Of a stretch of DNA of 64,000 bases, positions 11,591 through 22,000 are shown in pieces (position 1 is the stretch's first letter; each line of letters begins with the position of its first letter). The notes under the pieces are model-generated. The model searched no databases. It saw only the letters and a list, made by a program, of their open reading frames with translations, and was not told the DNA's origin. The stretch is from assembly GCF_004027225.2 (NCBI RefSeq), contig NC_044301.2, positions 18,090,597 through 18,154,596 of the forward strand, in the 5' to 3' direction. Source of the stretch: Strigops habroptila (lineage: Eukaryota; Chordata; Aves; Psittaciformes; Psittacidae). The translations under genes and the position numbers were made by a program.

Positions 11591-12048
11591 TCATGTGGAA
11601 TTATTTTCTCCTATCAAATAATTCTGAGAACCACTTCCCTGAACTTGCAAGACATAGGCTGTAACTTGTATAAGCTTGTAGGAAAACACACAAACCTGCA
11701 GTTGTAATGTATATAACTAGAATTGTACATAGGGCTGGTCGCACTTTATTTATGGAAGCTGACTGACATTTTTATTAATAATTTTATTAAGAATCTACAT
11801 TTGGTTGCTTATATCTTTTTTAAGCTTTCGCTAATTTACTGAATGTCTGTCATAAACTGAATATTTGGAGGAATGTTTTTGCATGTAATAATTCAATTCA
11901 GAATGGAACCTTTTTTCTCTCAAATTATAAAAATATATCTATCAAACCTTTCTTTGAAAAGCCCTGCCATCTCTTTACTATGGTATTTGCAGTTAGGCAG
12001 AGTGTGCATATAGCTATTCCCATGGAGTTCTACACACACAGCTGGGGT
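11591..12048. other. AT-rich spacer
   Basis: Sequence rich in A and T without a recognisable gene or repeat; the 3' part directly abuts the LTR of provirus B. Confidence 0.4.
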
Positions 12049-12610
12049 AGTCCTGGGTTTAGCAGTAGCAGTCATTTTTCTCCTTCTTAGTAGCTGGTGC
12101 AGTGCTGTGTTTTCCACTTTAGTCTGGAAACAGTGCTGATAACACACCAACGTTTTTAGTTGTTGCTAAGTAATGTTTATTCCGACCAAGGACTCTCTCA
12201 ATCCCATGCTCTGCCAGGGAGGAGGAAACAGAGACAGGACACCTGACCCAAAATAGCCAAAGGGGTATTCCATACGACAGCATGTCATGCCCAGTATATA
12301 AACTGGGGGGAGTTACCCGGAAAGCCGAGATCACTGCTCGGGTCAGGCTGGGTATCGGTTGGTGGGTGGTGAGCAGTTGTATTCTCTGCCCCTTGTTATT
12401 TCCCTTATAATTATTATTATTGGTGGTAGCAGTAGTAGCTTTGTATTATACATTAGTTACTGGACTGTTCTCTCAACTCGTGGGATTTATATTCTTTTGA
12501 TTCTCCTCCCCATTCCTCTGGGAGCAGGGTGGGGGGTGGGGGGAAGAAGGTGGGGGAGTGAGCAGGCGGCTGCGTGGTTCTGAGTTACTGGCTGGGCTTA
12601 AACCATGACA
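12049..12610 (+). repeat. 5' LTR of ERVL provirus B
   Basis: About 562 bp, starting AGTCCTGGG (first bases altered from TGTCCTGGG) and ending AACCATGACA. It has the CAGTATATAAACTGGGG promoter box and an AATTATTATTATTGGTGG block. It is visibly more diverged from the 3' LTR than the LTR pair of the nested element. Confidence 0.85.
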
Positions 12611-12618
12611 GTTCTTTT

Positions 12619-12636
12619 TGGCACCCAACATGGGGC
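12619..12636 (+). promoter_or_regulatory. Primer binding site, tRNA-Lys-like (ERVL B)
   Basis: TGGCACCCAACATGGGGC lies 8 bp after the LTR. It differs at two positions from the complement of the 3' end of tRNA-Lys(CUU). The later sequence, though changed, fits a leader. Confidence 0.6.
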
Positions 12637-12837
12637 TCGAAGGGTTGAGATAGTGACAGATCTGACCAGAGTGTGTCTAATCGTATTTGTGATAAGCATT
12701 CATTGTTTCGGATTAATAGTCACTCTTTGCAATGTTGTTTTCTTTGCTCTCGGAGTTGTTGAGCTTGATCTCAGAGTTTCAGCATGTCATACCTTACTTG
12801 CAGCCAATGTTTGCTGTTTTAACTTTTATTGATCTGC

Positions 12838-13083
12838 CAACAGGGCTGGCCCAGCCCAATCAGAACTTTTACGTCCTGTAGAGGGGGATAAATTTCCTGT
12901 GGTGCACATAAAGAATTTGTTGGGGAAGACAGTCTGGGTTATTCCTGCTTCAGGTAAAGGCAAACCCACTCATGGGGTTGCTTTTGCTCAGGGACCTGGA
13001 TATACTTGGTGGGTAATGCGGGAAGATGCGGAAGTCTGATGTGTACCTCAAGGGGATTTAATTTTGGGGGAAAACAGCCAATG
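12838..13083 (+). pseudogene. ERVL integrase C-terminal fragment
   Basis: Reads the same block as provirus A at 4184-4507 (VHIKNLLGKTVWVIPASGKG, then GYTWW). It begins abruptly in the middle of the domain after the leader, which marks a large internal deletion of gag and pol. A TGA at about 13036 stops the frame early. No function is expected. Confidence 0.8.
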
Positions 13084-13340
13084 AATTCAATTGTATGCTG
13101 TTGCCTGCTCTATAACACTTTTATAGCCCACCAGCTAGATATCTTCAGGTAACTAGCAACTTTCCCTGACTTCCCTCCGATCATCACCTCAACAAAGAAT
13201 GAACTTTTAGGAAACCAGACGAGGTCAGCAGTGACCAGACGAGTTTGGCGGTGTCATCAGCAGGCAACAACCCAACACTACACACTGTCTCTCCTGCCCT
13301 GAAAGACTGAGATGGAAATACAAGAGATGGAGCCTGACAT

Positions 13341-13655
13341 TGTGGGAGGTAAAGGCGACAGGATCTGCATGATGGGCTTGAGCAACACTCTGAATGCAAG
13401 CTATGAGGCCCTGATACCAAACAAGCCTTGGGCTGATGGGCCAGGATGTTGAGAGACAGATAAGCCAGGATGTTGAGAGACAGATAAGCCAGGATGTCCG
13501 GAGACAGATAAGCCAGGATGTTGGGAAACTGGAAAAGCATGGCATGCCCAGGCATGGTGAGAAGGTACCGAATGAGGGAATGAAAGGGGCTTGATTGTAA
13601 TAAAGTTTGTCTCAGTATCCTCACCGACCTGAGTCCGTGCTTTCAATACGCCACA
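13341..13655 (+). repeat. 5' LTR of class II ERV
   Basis: 315 bp. Holds about three and a half tandem copies of a 24-bp unit (CCAGGATGTTGAGAGACAGA and four more bases) at about 13441-13530, and AATAAA at about 13600 in the context GTAATAAAGTTTGTCTC. Ends CGCCACA. Confidence 0.92.
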
Positions 13656-13657
13656 AA

Positions 13658-13675
13658 TGGCGCCCAACATGGGGC
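13658..13675 (+). promoter_or_regulatory. Primer binding site, tRNA-Lys type (class II ERV)
   Basis: TGGCGCCCAACATGGGGC starts 2 bp after the LTR. It differs by one base from the complement of the tRNA-Lys(CUU) 3' end, the primer usual for many betaretroviruses. Confidence 0.85.
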
Positions 13676-13797
13676 ATGAAGACTAGCTGTCGATCTGGTG
13701 GCGTAGTTCAGCCGAACTACAGGATTAAGCGCTGAAAGGAAGCATATCCAGAGCGCTCAATTACCTATCTCTGGATGAAGGTAAGCGGCTGAGAACT

Positions 13798-14340
13798 ATG
13801 GGGACTGCTTTAACAAAAGAACAAAGATGTGTTTTACAAATCTTTACTAATATCCTTAAGAAGAACGGGAAGAAAATAGATGAGGAAGAATTGAAACATG
13901 TTCTTCTATGGGCATCAAAAGCTGACCCATTTATTAATTCCACTAATATTTATACCCCGGAGATTTGGGACAAAATTGGTGTTTATCTGTGGGACCGTGC
14001 CACGAAAAATGATAAGGTTGCCGCCGCTTTACTGACCCCTTGGCGAACTATTTTTGAAACTTTAAAAGCTCATGTCAGCTCACAATCAACGGAAGTAGAA
14101 GCGGCACTTTCGGCTCCTCCTCTGCCCCCCTCTTTGGCGGACTCTGCTGTAAGACCAAAAACTCAGCCTGCTGCTGCTGCTCCTGCGGTTCTGCCTCCTG
14201 ATAATTCCTATGATAACCCAGATGACTCTTTTGACCCAGGGATTATTGATCCAGGGATTATTGATCTGGAAAAGGAGCCTGATTTATATCCCCCAGACCC
14301 TCATGATAAATGGGCAGCTGTAAAGGGAGAAGCGAGATGA
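13798..14340 (+). pseudogene. Class II ERV gag, matrix part
   Basis: A 180-codon open frame starting MGTALTKEQ. The glycine after methionine fits N-myristoylation for membrane targeting. Residues 1-90 look like a helical matrix domain with tryptophans and basic residues. The rest is proline/alanine-rich and ends acidic (PPDP-type late-domain-like elements). A short GIIDPGIID repeat is seen near residue 150. The frame stops at 14338-14340, and capsid sequence continues in another frame. Betaretrovirus-like character is inferred from the start motif, the capsid that follows and the tRNA-Lys primer site. Confidence 0.75.
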
Positions 14341-14373
14341 GCGGGGGATGCAGATGTACTGTGTGCTTTCCCT

Positions 14374-14604
14374 GTGATGTATATGCCTGATCAAGATCCA
14401 CGATGGGAAGGTCTCTCGTATGCTCTTATCAAAGATATCAGACGAACAGTGACGGACCATGGACTTGGGGCCCCATATACAATCCATTTGATACAGTCTC
14501 TCTGTGATACTCATGTATTTACCCCAAATGATTTTAAAACATTGTTTTGTTTGATAATGACGGACATGCAATACACTATGTGGAAGAGGATAGAAACTAT
14601 TTGA
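14374..14604 (+). pseudogene. Class II ERV gag, capsid N-terminal fragment
   Basis: The frame reads a typical class II capsid amino half: a DPRWEGLSYALIKDIRRTV helix, GLGAPYT, and a closing MQYTMWK block. It lies just after the matrix frame but in another frame. It stops after about 76 codons; the major homology region and the rest of capsid are not found. A few further capsid-like residues seem to continue in another frame just past 14604. Confidence 0.75.
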
Positions 14605-14932
14605 TCGCTGCCAAAGAGAAGTAACTACTTGGCCGGAGAAGAAAGAGTTAAAGAAGAAGCAAAGTACACTGTGTGATTAAGCAGAGCAACCTACCTGGAC
14701 AGGAGCTGGAGAACAGAAAGATAAGGAACTGGCTATTTTGGGACTGTTTGTGAAACGACGAAGAATGTTGAAAAAACAAAACTGTAAACCAAGAACTGAA
14801 CATGATGTGATAAAATAGCTTGGTATAAGAGTTAGAGCAATAGGCTAAATATAGCTTTTGCTAGAATGGTATAAAAGCTAGAGCAATAGGCAATAAAGTG
14901 ATTCGCTGCATGAAAAAAAAAAGAAAAAAAAA
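14605..14932 (+). other. Polyadenylated segment embedded in the provirus
   Basis: After the capsid fragment comes a stretch not recognised as retroviral coding. It ends in an imperfect duplicate (TGGTATAAGAGTTAGAGCAA, then GGTATAAAAGCTAGAGCAAT), AATAAA at 14892-14897, 15 more bases and an A-rich run (A10-G-A9, 14913-14932). AATAAA followed at this spacing by A's is what a processed RNA 3' end looks like. The integrase scrap begins immediately after. The TATAAAAG box at 14870 suggests the RNA end came from another LTR. That origin is inference. Confidence 0.6.
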
Positions 14933-14933
14933 G

Positions 14934-15046
14934 TTAAAACTGATAATGGACCTGGATATACAGCCAAACCTACCTTAGTACTTTTCCAACAACAGATATC
15001 CCACACTCTCCCACGGGCCAAAATGTACAAAACAAAAAAGGGGGAG
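14934..15046 (+). pseudogene. Class II integrase scrap with polypurine motif
   Basis: Reads VKTDNGPGYTAKPT: the second catalytic aspartate motif of integrase and a few residues more. Ends in a 23-bp segment at 15024-15046 (TGTACAAAAC, six A's, five G's) identical to that at 15989-16011 next to the 3' LTR. No upstream pol remains. Confidence 0.7.
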
Positions 15047-15119
15047 TGGGGGATACACACCCTATGAATGTTCTTAAGTTTTTGAACCTCAAGAAATTGA
15101 TTTATTAGGTTCTGTTAAA

Positions 15120-15482
15120 ATGGATGAATGTTTGTATTTTAATTATACAGGTCAGAATCAATCATTAATTCAAATTGTTAGCTCTTCTTTGTCTGTCTAT
15201 CAAAATGCTTCTATATGGTGTAATCATACGTCTGTTAACATTTCTCGCTCCTCTAATAGTCCTGTATCGCTTCCCCGAGGCGTCTTTCTAATCTGCAGAG
15301 ATCAAGCATGGCCTGGCATCCCTTCTCACCTACGAGGAGGCCCTTGTAGTTTAGGCAGATTAACAATGTTAACCCCAAATATTTCTATGATACTGAATTA
15401 TACTAGATTCCACCATCTCCACAGGTTAAAAAGATCTGCTCATGCTTTTACTCCCAACTGCAAAGCCACGGCTACATTCTGA
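15120..15482 (+). pseudogene. Class II ERV envelope SU, C-terminal part
   Basis: A 120-codon frame with several N-glycosylation sites (NYT, NQS, NAS, NHT, NIS), scattered cysteines and a basic HRLKRS site close to its end, the furin-type position where SU is cut from TM. The amino part of SU is absent and the frame stops soon after the basic site. SU is the receptor-binding subunit; this remnant lacks most of it. Confidence 0.75.
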
Positions 15483-15503
15483 AGTCCTACAGAGATAATC
15501 TCA

Positions 15504-16124
15504 GTGTCCTTTTTTACACCAGGAGTAGCCGCTGCACAAGCTTTTGCAACTCTAAACAAATTAGGATGTTGGCTTGCAAAGCAAACAAATGCCACATCTA
15601 ATGCTCTTTCCAGTCTCCTCCTTGATATAGATTCTGTAAGACATGCAACCTTACAAAATCAGGCTGCCATAGATTGTCTTCTCCTTGCCCATGGTCATGG
15701 GTGTGAGGACTTTGAAGGTCTATGTTGCATGAACCTTTCAGACCACTCTGAATCGGTTCACAAAAGTATACAAACTCTTAAAGAACTTACAGGAAAACTT
15801 CAGGTTGAGGATGACTGGAACCCTTTTTCAGGTTTATTTGCTGGAATAAGAGCATGGGTAAAAAAATTGATTGTATTAGGAGTTCTTGTTTTATTAGTGT
15901 TTATTAGCTTGTTAATTTGTATTCCTTGTTTAATGAAACTTATGCAATCTCTTATTGATCGAGCCCTCAAACAGGCATTGATAGTAGATGTACAAAACAA
16001 AAAAGGGGGAGATGTGGGAGGTGAAGGCGACAGGATCTGCATGATGGGCTTGAGCAACACTCTGAATGCAAGCTATGAGGCCCTGATACCAAACAAGCCT
16101 TGGGCTGATGGGCCAGTATGTTGA
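15504..16124 (+). pseudogene. Class II ERV envelope TM, nearly whole
   Basis: A frame of about 206 codons. It shows a hydrophobic FFTPGVAAAQAFATL start like a fusion peptide, a heptad-rich helix, the conserved LQNQAAIDCLLLAHGHG block, then CEDFEGLCC (C-X6-CC, which ties TM to SU in alpha- and gamma-type envelopes). A second helix and a membrane span (LIVLGVLVLLVFISLLICIP) follow at about residues 115-140. The last 37 codons run into the 3' LTR. It is cut off from SU by a stop at 15480-15482, so no complete envelope can be made. The alpharetrovirus-like character is from family knowledge. Confidence 0.8.
16001..16012 (+). promoter_or_regulatory. Polypurine tract of class II ERV
   Basis: AAAAGGGGGAGA directly before the 3' LTR TGTGGG. 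This is the plus-strand DNA primer site in reverse transcription. Confidence 0.85.
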
Positions 16125-16327
16125 GAGATAGATAAGCCAGGATGTTGAAAGACAGATAAGCCAGGATGTTGGGAGACAGATAAGCCAGGATGTTGGGAAA
16201 CAGGAAAAGCGTGGCATGCCCAGGCATGGTGAGAAGGTACCGAATGAGGGAATAAAAGGGGCTTGATTGTAATAAAGTTTGTCTCAATATCCTCACCGAC
16301 CTGAGTCCATGCTTTCAATACGCCACA
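16013..16327 (+). repeat. 3' LTR of class II ERV
   Basis: 315 bp, same length as the 5' LTR and with the same 24-bp tandem units. About 11 substitutions separate them. Followed by the target duplication TGACAT. Confidence 0.92.
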
Positions 16328-16404
16328 TGACATCACGGGCTGGACGAATTCAGCAATTTTATAGGGATTGGTCCATGGACTAAGGAATGATATCTCTCTC
16401 TTTG

Positions 16405-16454
16405 TGTGGGTGTGGGTGTGTATATATATATGTATATATATGTGTGTATATACA
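16405..16454. repeat. TG/TA microsatellite
   Basis: Alternating GTGTGGGTGTGG then TATATATATGTATATATATG. It lies in the 3' untranslated part of ERVL B; provirus A has a shorter version at about 3840-3865. Confidence 0.9.
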
Positions 16455-16532
16455 TGAGAGAAAAAGCCATGGTACATTTTAAAATGTGGGATCTGAGTAT
16501 GTCATGAATGGTACGGAATAAGAGGTGGATAC

Positions 16533-17099
16533 TGTCCTGGGTTCAGCTATAGCAGTCATTTTTCTCCTTCTTAGTAGCTGGTGCGGTGCTATGTTTTCGA
16601 CTTCAGCCTGGAAACAATGCTGATAACACACTGATGTTTTTAGTTGTTGCTGAGTAATGTTTACTCCAATCAAGGATTTTCTCAGTCTCATGCTCTGCCA
16701 GGGAGGAAGGGAAGCCGGGAGGAAGCAGAGACAGGACACCTGACCCAAACTAGCCAAAGGGGTATTCCATACCACAGCACGTCATGCCCAGTATATAAAC
16801 CGGGGGGAGTTACCCGGAAGGCCCAGATCGCTGCTCAGGTCGGGCTGGGTATCAGTCAGCGGGTGGTGAGCAATTGTATTATCTGCCCTTGTTATTTCCC
16901 TTATCATTATTATTATTGGTGGTAGCAGTAGTAGTTTTGTATTATACCTTGGTTACTGGACTGTTCTTATCTCAACCTGTGGGATTTACATTCTTCTGAT
17001 TCTCCTCCCCATCCCTCTGGTAGCGGGGGGAGGAAGAAGGGAGGGAGTGAGTGAGCGGCTGTGTGGTTCTGAGTTACTGGCTGGGCTTAAACTATGACA
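16533..17099 (+). repeat. 3' LTR of ERVL provirus B
   Basis: 567 bp, TGTCCTGGGTTCAGC to ACTATGACA. Contains CAGTATATAAACCGGGG and a repeated ATTATTATTATTGG block, as in the solo LTR at 59243-59810. Confidence 0.92.
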
Positions 17100-17204
17100 A
17101 CTTTCATGAAGTATAGTTATTTTTTTAAATAAAGAATTTATTTTGCTTAACAACTGTTATTTTAGTAGAGAATTATATTTATTATTAGATTTAACCCAGC
17201 CAAG

Positions 17205-18048
17205 AATACACCTAATTCAGGTCATGAGCAGCAAGTTTCTCCAGGAGAATGCTGTGGGGGACAGTGTCAAATGCTTTACTAAATTCTAGATAGGCAATGT
17301 CTACAGCCTTGCCCTCATCAACCAGCCAGGTCACCTTGTTGTAGAAGGAGATCAGGTTGGTCATGCAAGACCTGGCTTGCATAAACCATGCTGACTGGGC
17401 CTGATCCCCTGTTTTTCCCACACATGCTGTGTGATCACACTCAGGATGATCTGCTCCATGACCTTCCCCGGCACTGAGGTCAAGCTGACAGGCTTGGAGT
17501 TTCCAGGGTCCTTCTTCCTGCCCTTTTCATAGAGAGGAGTCACGCTGGCCAAACTCCAATCCTCTGAGACCTGCTCACTAGACCAGGACTGCTGATAAAT
17601 GATGGAGAGTGGCTTGGTGAGCTTATCTGCCAGCTCCTTCAGCACTCTTGGGTGGATCCCATCCAGCCTCATAGACTTGCGTATGTCTAAGTGGAGCAGG
17701 AGGTCACTAACCTTTTCCTTCTGGATTATGGGGACTTCAATCAGCTCCTCATCTCTGCCATCCATCTTAGGGGACTGAGTACCCTGAGGATGGCTGTTTT
17801 GACTATTACAGACTGAGGCAAAGGTGGTGTTACGTACCTCAGCCTTTTCCTCATCCTTGGTCACTAGATTTCCCACAGTATCCAGTAAAGGATGGAGGTT
17901 CTCCTTGGTCCTCCCTTTATTGCTAATATATTTATAAAAATATTTTTTATTATCTTTTATGGCAGTGGCCACATTAAGTTCAAGCTTTGCCTTTGCCTTT
18001 CTAATTTTCTCCCTGCATAACATAACAACACCCTTGTACTCCTCACGG
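17205..18048 (-). mobile_element. CR1 LINE fragment, divergent subfamily
   Basis: The minus strand reads CR1 ORF2 from the linker (KIRKAKAKLELNVATAIKDN) through the early RT domain ([22 protein letters not shown], then [17 protein letters not shown]). It ends at 17205 inside RT, so the 3' end is missing. Wording of these blocks differs from the main CR1 type in the window, hence another subfamily. Stops and one shift break the frame. Confidence 0.85.
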
Positions 18049-19005
18049 CAAATGAAGTTGCTAAGCCACTGTCTACCATATTTGAAAAATCATGGCAGTC
18101 AGGTGAAGTTCCCAATGACTGGAAGAAGGGAAATATAACCCCCATTTTCAAGAAGGGGAAGGTGGAAGACTCAGAGAACTACAGACCAGTCAGCCTCACC
18201 TCTGTGCCTGGCAAAATCATGGAGCAGATTCTCCTGGAAAGCATGCTAAGGCACATGAAAAACAATGAGGTGATGGTGACAGGCAACGTGGCTTCACTAA
18301 GGGGAAATCCTGCCTGACCAATTTGGTGGCCTTCGATGATGGGGCTACAGAACCGAAGGACAGGGAAAGAGAAGTTGATGTCATCGACCTGGACTTGTGC
18401 AAAGAGTTCGACACTGTCCCACATGACATCCTTGTCTCTCAGGAGAGGCATCAATTTGATAGATGGACCACTCAGTTGATAAAGAACTGGCTGGCTGGCT
18501 GTATGCAAAGAGTTGTGGTCAGAGGCTCAATGTCCAGTTGAAAAACAGTAACGAGTGGTGTCCCTCAGGGATTGGTGCTGGGACCGATCTTGTTCAACAT
18601 ATTTATCGGCAACACGGACACTGGGATTGATGCACCCTCAGCGAGTTTGCTGCCAACAACAAGCTGTGTGGTTCGGTTGATACGCTGGAGGGAAGGGATG
18701 CCATCCAGAGGGACCTGGACATGCTTGTGAGGTGGGCAGATGCCAACCTTATGAAGTTTAACCAAGTCAAGTGCAATGTCCTACACCTGGGTCAGGGCAA
18801 TGCCAGGCACAGCGACAGGTTGGGCGGAGAAGAGATTCAGAGCAGCCCTGCAGAGAAGGACTTGGGGGTGTTGGTTGATGAGAAACTTAACATGCGCCGG
18901 CAGTGTGCACTCACAGCCCAGAAAGCCAACCATATCCTAGGCTGTATCAAAAGAAGTGTGACCAGCAGGTCGAGTGAGGTGATCCTGCCACTCTACTCTG
19001 AGGGT
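18049..19005 (+). mobile_element. CR1 LINE, left part of a split copy
   Basis: Starts inside RT (ANEVAK-like) and continues through PQGLVLGP and the end of RT, as far as the block reading EVILPLYS. The right part of the same copy resumes at 22512 with [13 protein letters not shown]-type sequence. These two blocks are contiguous in the CR1 at 35717-37741, so a 3.5-kb element was inserted here. Confidence 0.85.
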
Positions 19006-22000
19006 AGAATCATAGAATCGTAGAATCATAGAATCACAGAATCATAGAATAGTAAGGGTTGGAAAGGACCTGAAGATCATCTAGTTCCAACCCCCCTGCC
19101 ATGGGCAGGGACACCTCGCACTAAACCATGTGGCCCAAGGCTCTGTCCAACCTCGCCTTGAACACTGCCAGGATTGGAGCATCCACAACCTCCCTGGGCA
19201 ATCCATTCCAGTGCTTCACCACCCTCACTGTAAAGAACTTCTTCCTTATATCTAATCTAAACTTCCCCTGTTTAAGTTTGAAGCCATTACTCCTTGTCCT
19301 ACCACTACAGTCCCTAAGGAAGAGTCCCTCCCCAGCATCCTTATAGGCCCCCTTCAGACACTGCCAGGCTGCTATGAGGTCTCCATGCAGCCTTCTCGTC
19401 TCTAGGCTGAACAGCCCCAACTCTCTCAGCCTGTCTTCACACGGGAGGTGCTCCAGCCCTCTTATCATCCTCGTGGCCCTCCTCTGGACTTGCTCCAACA
19501 GCTCCATGTCCTTTTTATGTTGAGGACACCAGAACTGTATGCAGTACTCCAAGTGGGGTCTCACGAGAGCAGAGTAGGGGGGCAGGATCACCTCCTTTGA
19601 CCTGCTGGTCACGCTTCTTTTGATGCAGCCCAGGATACGGTTGGCTTTCTGGGCTGCGAGTACACACTGCCGGCCCACGTTAAGCTTCTTGTCAACCAAC
19701 ACCCCCAAGTCCTTTTCTGCAGGGCTGCTCTGAATCTCTTCTCCACCCAACCTGTAGCAGTGCCTGGGATTGCCCCGACCCAGGTGTAGGACCTTGCACT
19801 TGGCTTGGTTAAACTTCATAAGGTTGGCATCTGCCCACCTCACAAGCGTGTCAAGGTCCCTCTGGATGGCATCCCTTCCCTCCAGCGTATCAACTGAACC
19901 ACACAGCTTGGTGTCGTCAGCAAACTTGCTGAGGGCACATCAATCCCACTGTCCATGTCACCGACAAAGATGTTGAACAGGACCGGTCCCAACACCGATC
20001 CCTGAGGGACACCACTCGTTACAGGTTTCCAACTGGACATCGAGCCATTTACCACAACTCTTTGCGTGCAGCCATCCAGCCAGTTCTTTATGCACTGAGT
20101 GGTCCATCTGTCAAATTGATGTCTCTCCAATTTAGAGACAAAGATGTCATGTGGGACAGTGTCGAATGCTTTGCACATGTCCAGGTAGACGACGTCAACT
20201 GCTCTGCCCCTGTCCATCAGTTCCGTGGTTCCATCGTAGAAGGCCACCAAATTGGTCAGGCAGGATTTCCCCTTAGTGAAGCCATGTTGGCTGTCACCAA
20301 CCACCTCGTTGTTTTTCGTGTGCCTTAGCATGCTTTCCAGGAGAATCTGCTCCAAGATTTTGCCAGGCACAGAGGTGAGACTGACTGGTCTGTAGTTTCC
20401 CGGGTCTTCCACCTTCCCCTTCTTGAAAATGGGGGTTATATTTCCCTTCTTCCAGTCATTGGGAACTTCACCTGGCTGCCAGGATTTTTCAAATATGATG
20501 GACAGTGGCTTAGCAACTTCATTCGCCAGCTCCTTCAGGACCTGCAGATGGATTTCATCAGGTCCCATGGACTTGTGCACATTCAGGTTCTTAAGATGGT
20601 CTCGAACCTGATCCTCTCCTACAGTGGGCCTAAGATCTTCATTTTCACAGTCCCTGCATTTCCTTTCCAAGACTTGGTGATGTGGTCAGAGCATTTGCTG
20701 GTGAAGATGGAGGCAAAGAAGTCATTAAAAACCTCAGCCTTCTCCAAATCCAGGGTAGCCAGTTCTCCCCATAGCTTCTGGAGAGGGCCTGCATTCTCCC
20801 TTGCTACATACCTATAGAAGCCCTTCCTGTTATCTCTCACATCCCTTGCCAACCTTAATTCTAGCTGGGCCTTAGCTTTCCTAACCTGGTCCCTAGCTTC
20901 CCGGGCAATGCTCCTATATTCTTCCCAGGCCACCTGTCCTCGCTTCCACCTTCTATAGGCTTCTTTTTTCCCTCTAAGTTTCCTCAGCAGCTCCTTGTCC
21001 ATCCATGGAGGTCTCCTGGCCCTCCTGCTGCACTTTCTTCTAGTCGGGATGCAACACTCCTGAGCACGTAGCACGTGATCCTTGAATATCGACCAGCAGT
21101 CTTGGGCCCCCCTGCCCTCTAGGACTATATCCCATGGAACCTTACTAAGCAGGTTCCTGAAGAGGCCAAAGTCTGCTTTCTTGAAGTCCAGGGCAGTGAG
21201 CTTGCTGCATGCTCTTCTCACTGTCCTGAGGATCTCAAACTCAACCATCTCGTGATCACTTCAGCCAAGGCTGCCCTGGAGCGTCACATTTCCAACCAGT
21301 CCCTCCCTGTTGGTGAGCACGAGGTCAAGCATGGCCCCTCTCCTTGTCGGCTCCTCTGTTGCTTGAAAGAGGAAGTTGTCTTCCACGCGATCGAGGAACC
21401 TCCTGGATTGCTTGTGCCGGGCCGTACCATCCCTCCAACAGATGTCAGGATGGTTGAAGTCCCCCATGAGGACAAGGGCCTGCGATCGTGAGGCTGCTCC
21501 TATCTGTCTGTAGAGCGCTTCATCCACAGAGTCCTCTTGATCAGGCGGCCTGTAACAGATCCCCACCATAATGTCCCCCATTGCTGTTCTCCCTTTGATC
21601 CTGACCCACAAACACTCTGTTACCTCATCACCCGTCCCCAGACAGAGTTCCATACTCTCTAGCCTATCACTGACATAGAGAGCAACGCCCCCTCCCCGTC
21701 TGCCTGGCCTGTCTTTTCTAAACAGCCCGTAACCTTCCATTCCGACATTCCAGTCATAGGAGCCATCCCATCATGCTTCTGTGATACCAATGACATCATA
21801 TTCCCGTAGCCTTGCACACATCTCTAATTCCTCTTGTTTGTTCCCCATACTACGGGCGTTTGTATAGAGGCACCTTAGCCGGGCTCCAAATGAAGCTGAC
21901 TCATTGGCTGGGGCAGCTGGAACATCTCTACATGGCTCCAAGCACTTATTACAGGTGCTGGCAACTGACCAGGAGTGTTGGGATGGATCAATGCTCCCCT

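Larger units (their letters stand above)
13341..16327 (+). mobile_element. Class II ERV (beta-like gag, alpha-like TM), internally deleted, nested in ERVL B
   Basis: Both LTRs are 315 bp, start TGTGGGAG and end CGCCACA, and are flanked by the exact 6-bp duplication TGACAT (13335-13340 and 16328-16333). I count about 11 differences between the LTRs (about 3.5 percent). The inside is only about 2.36 kb: PBS, gag MA, part of CA, an unrelated polyadenylated segment, a scrap of integrase, the end of SU, TM and a polypurine tract. Protease, RT and RNase H are gone, so it could have moved only with helper proteins or was deleted afterwards. Confidence 0.9.
12049..17099 (+). mobile_element. ERVL-like provirus B, internally deleted, hosting a nested provirus
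   Basis: Order on plus: 5' LTR (12049-12610), primer binding site (12619-12636), leader to about 12837, a fragment of the integrase C-terminus, 3' untranslated sequence to 13340, an inserted class II provirus (13341-16327), the rest of the 3' untranslated sequence (16334-16532) and the 3' LTR (16533-17099). Gag and nearly all of pol are deleted. The 3' untranslated sequence matches provirus A at 3769-4183, where it is uninterrupted; this fixes the nested insertion point. I could not find matching target duplications outside the two LTRs. Confidence 0.88.

Noticed and set aside
13441-13530. CRISPR-like array
   Set aside because: Units are directly tandem without unique spacers and lie in a retroviral LTR of a bird genome.
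15967-16296. Minus-strand repetitive frames over the class II LTRs
   Set aside because: They are antisense translations of the 24-bp tandem units in the LTR (also at 13184-13670), not proteins.
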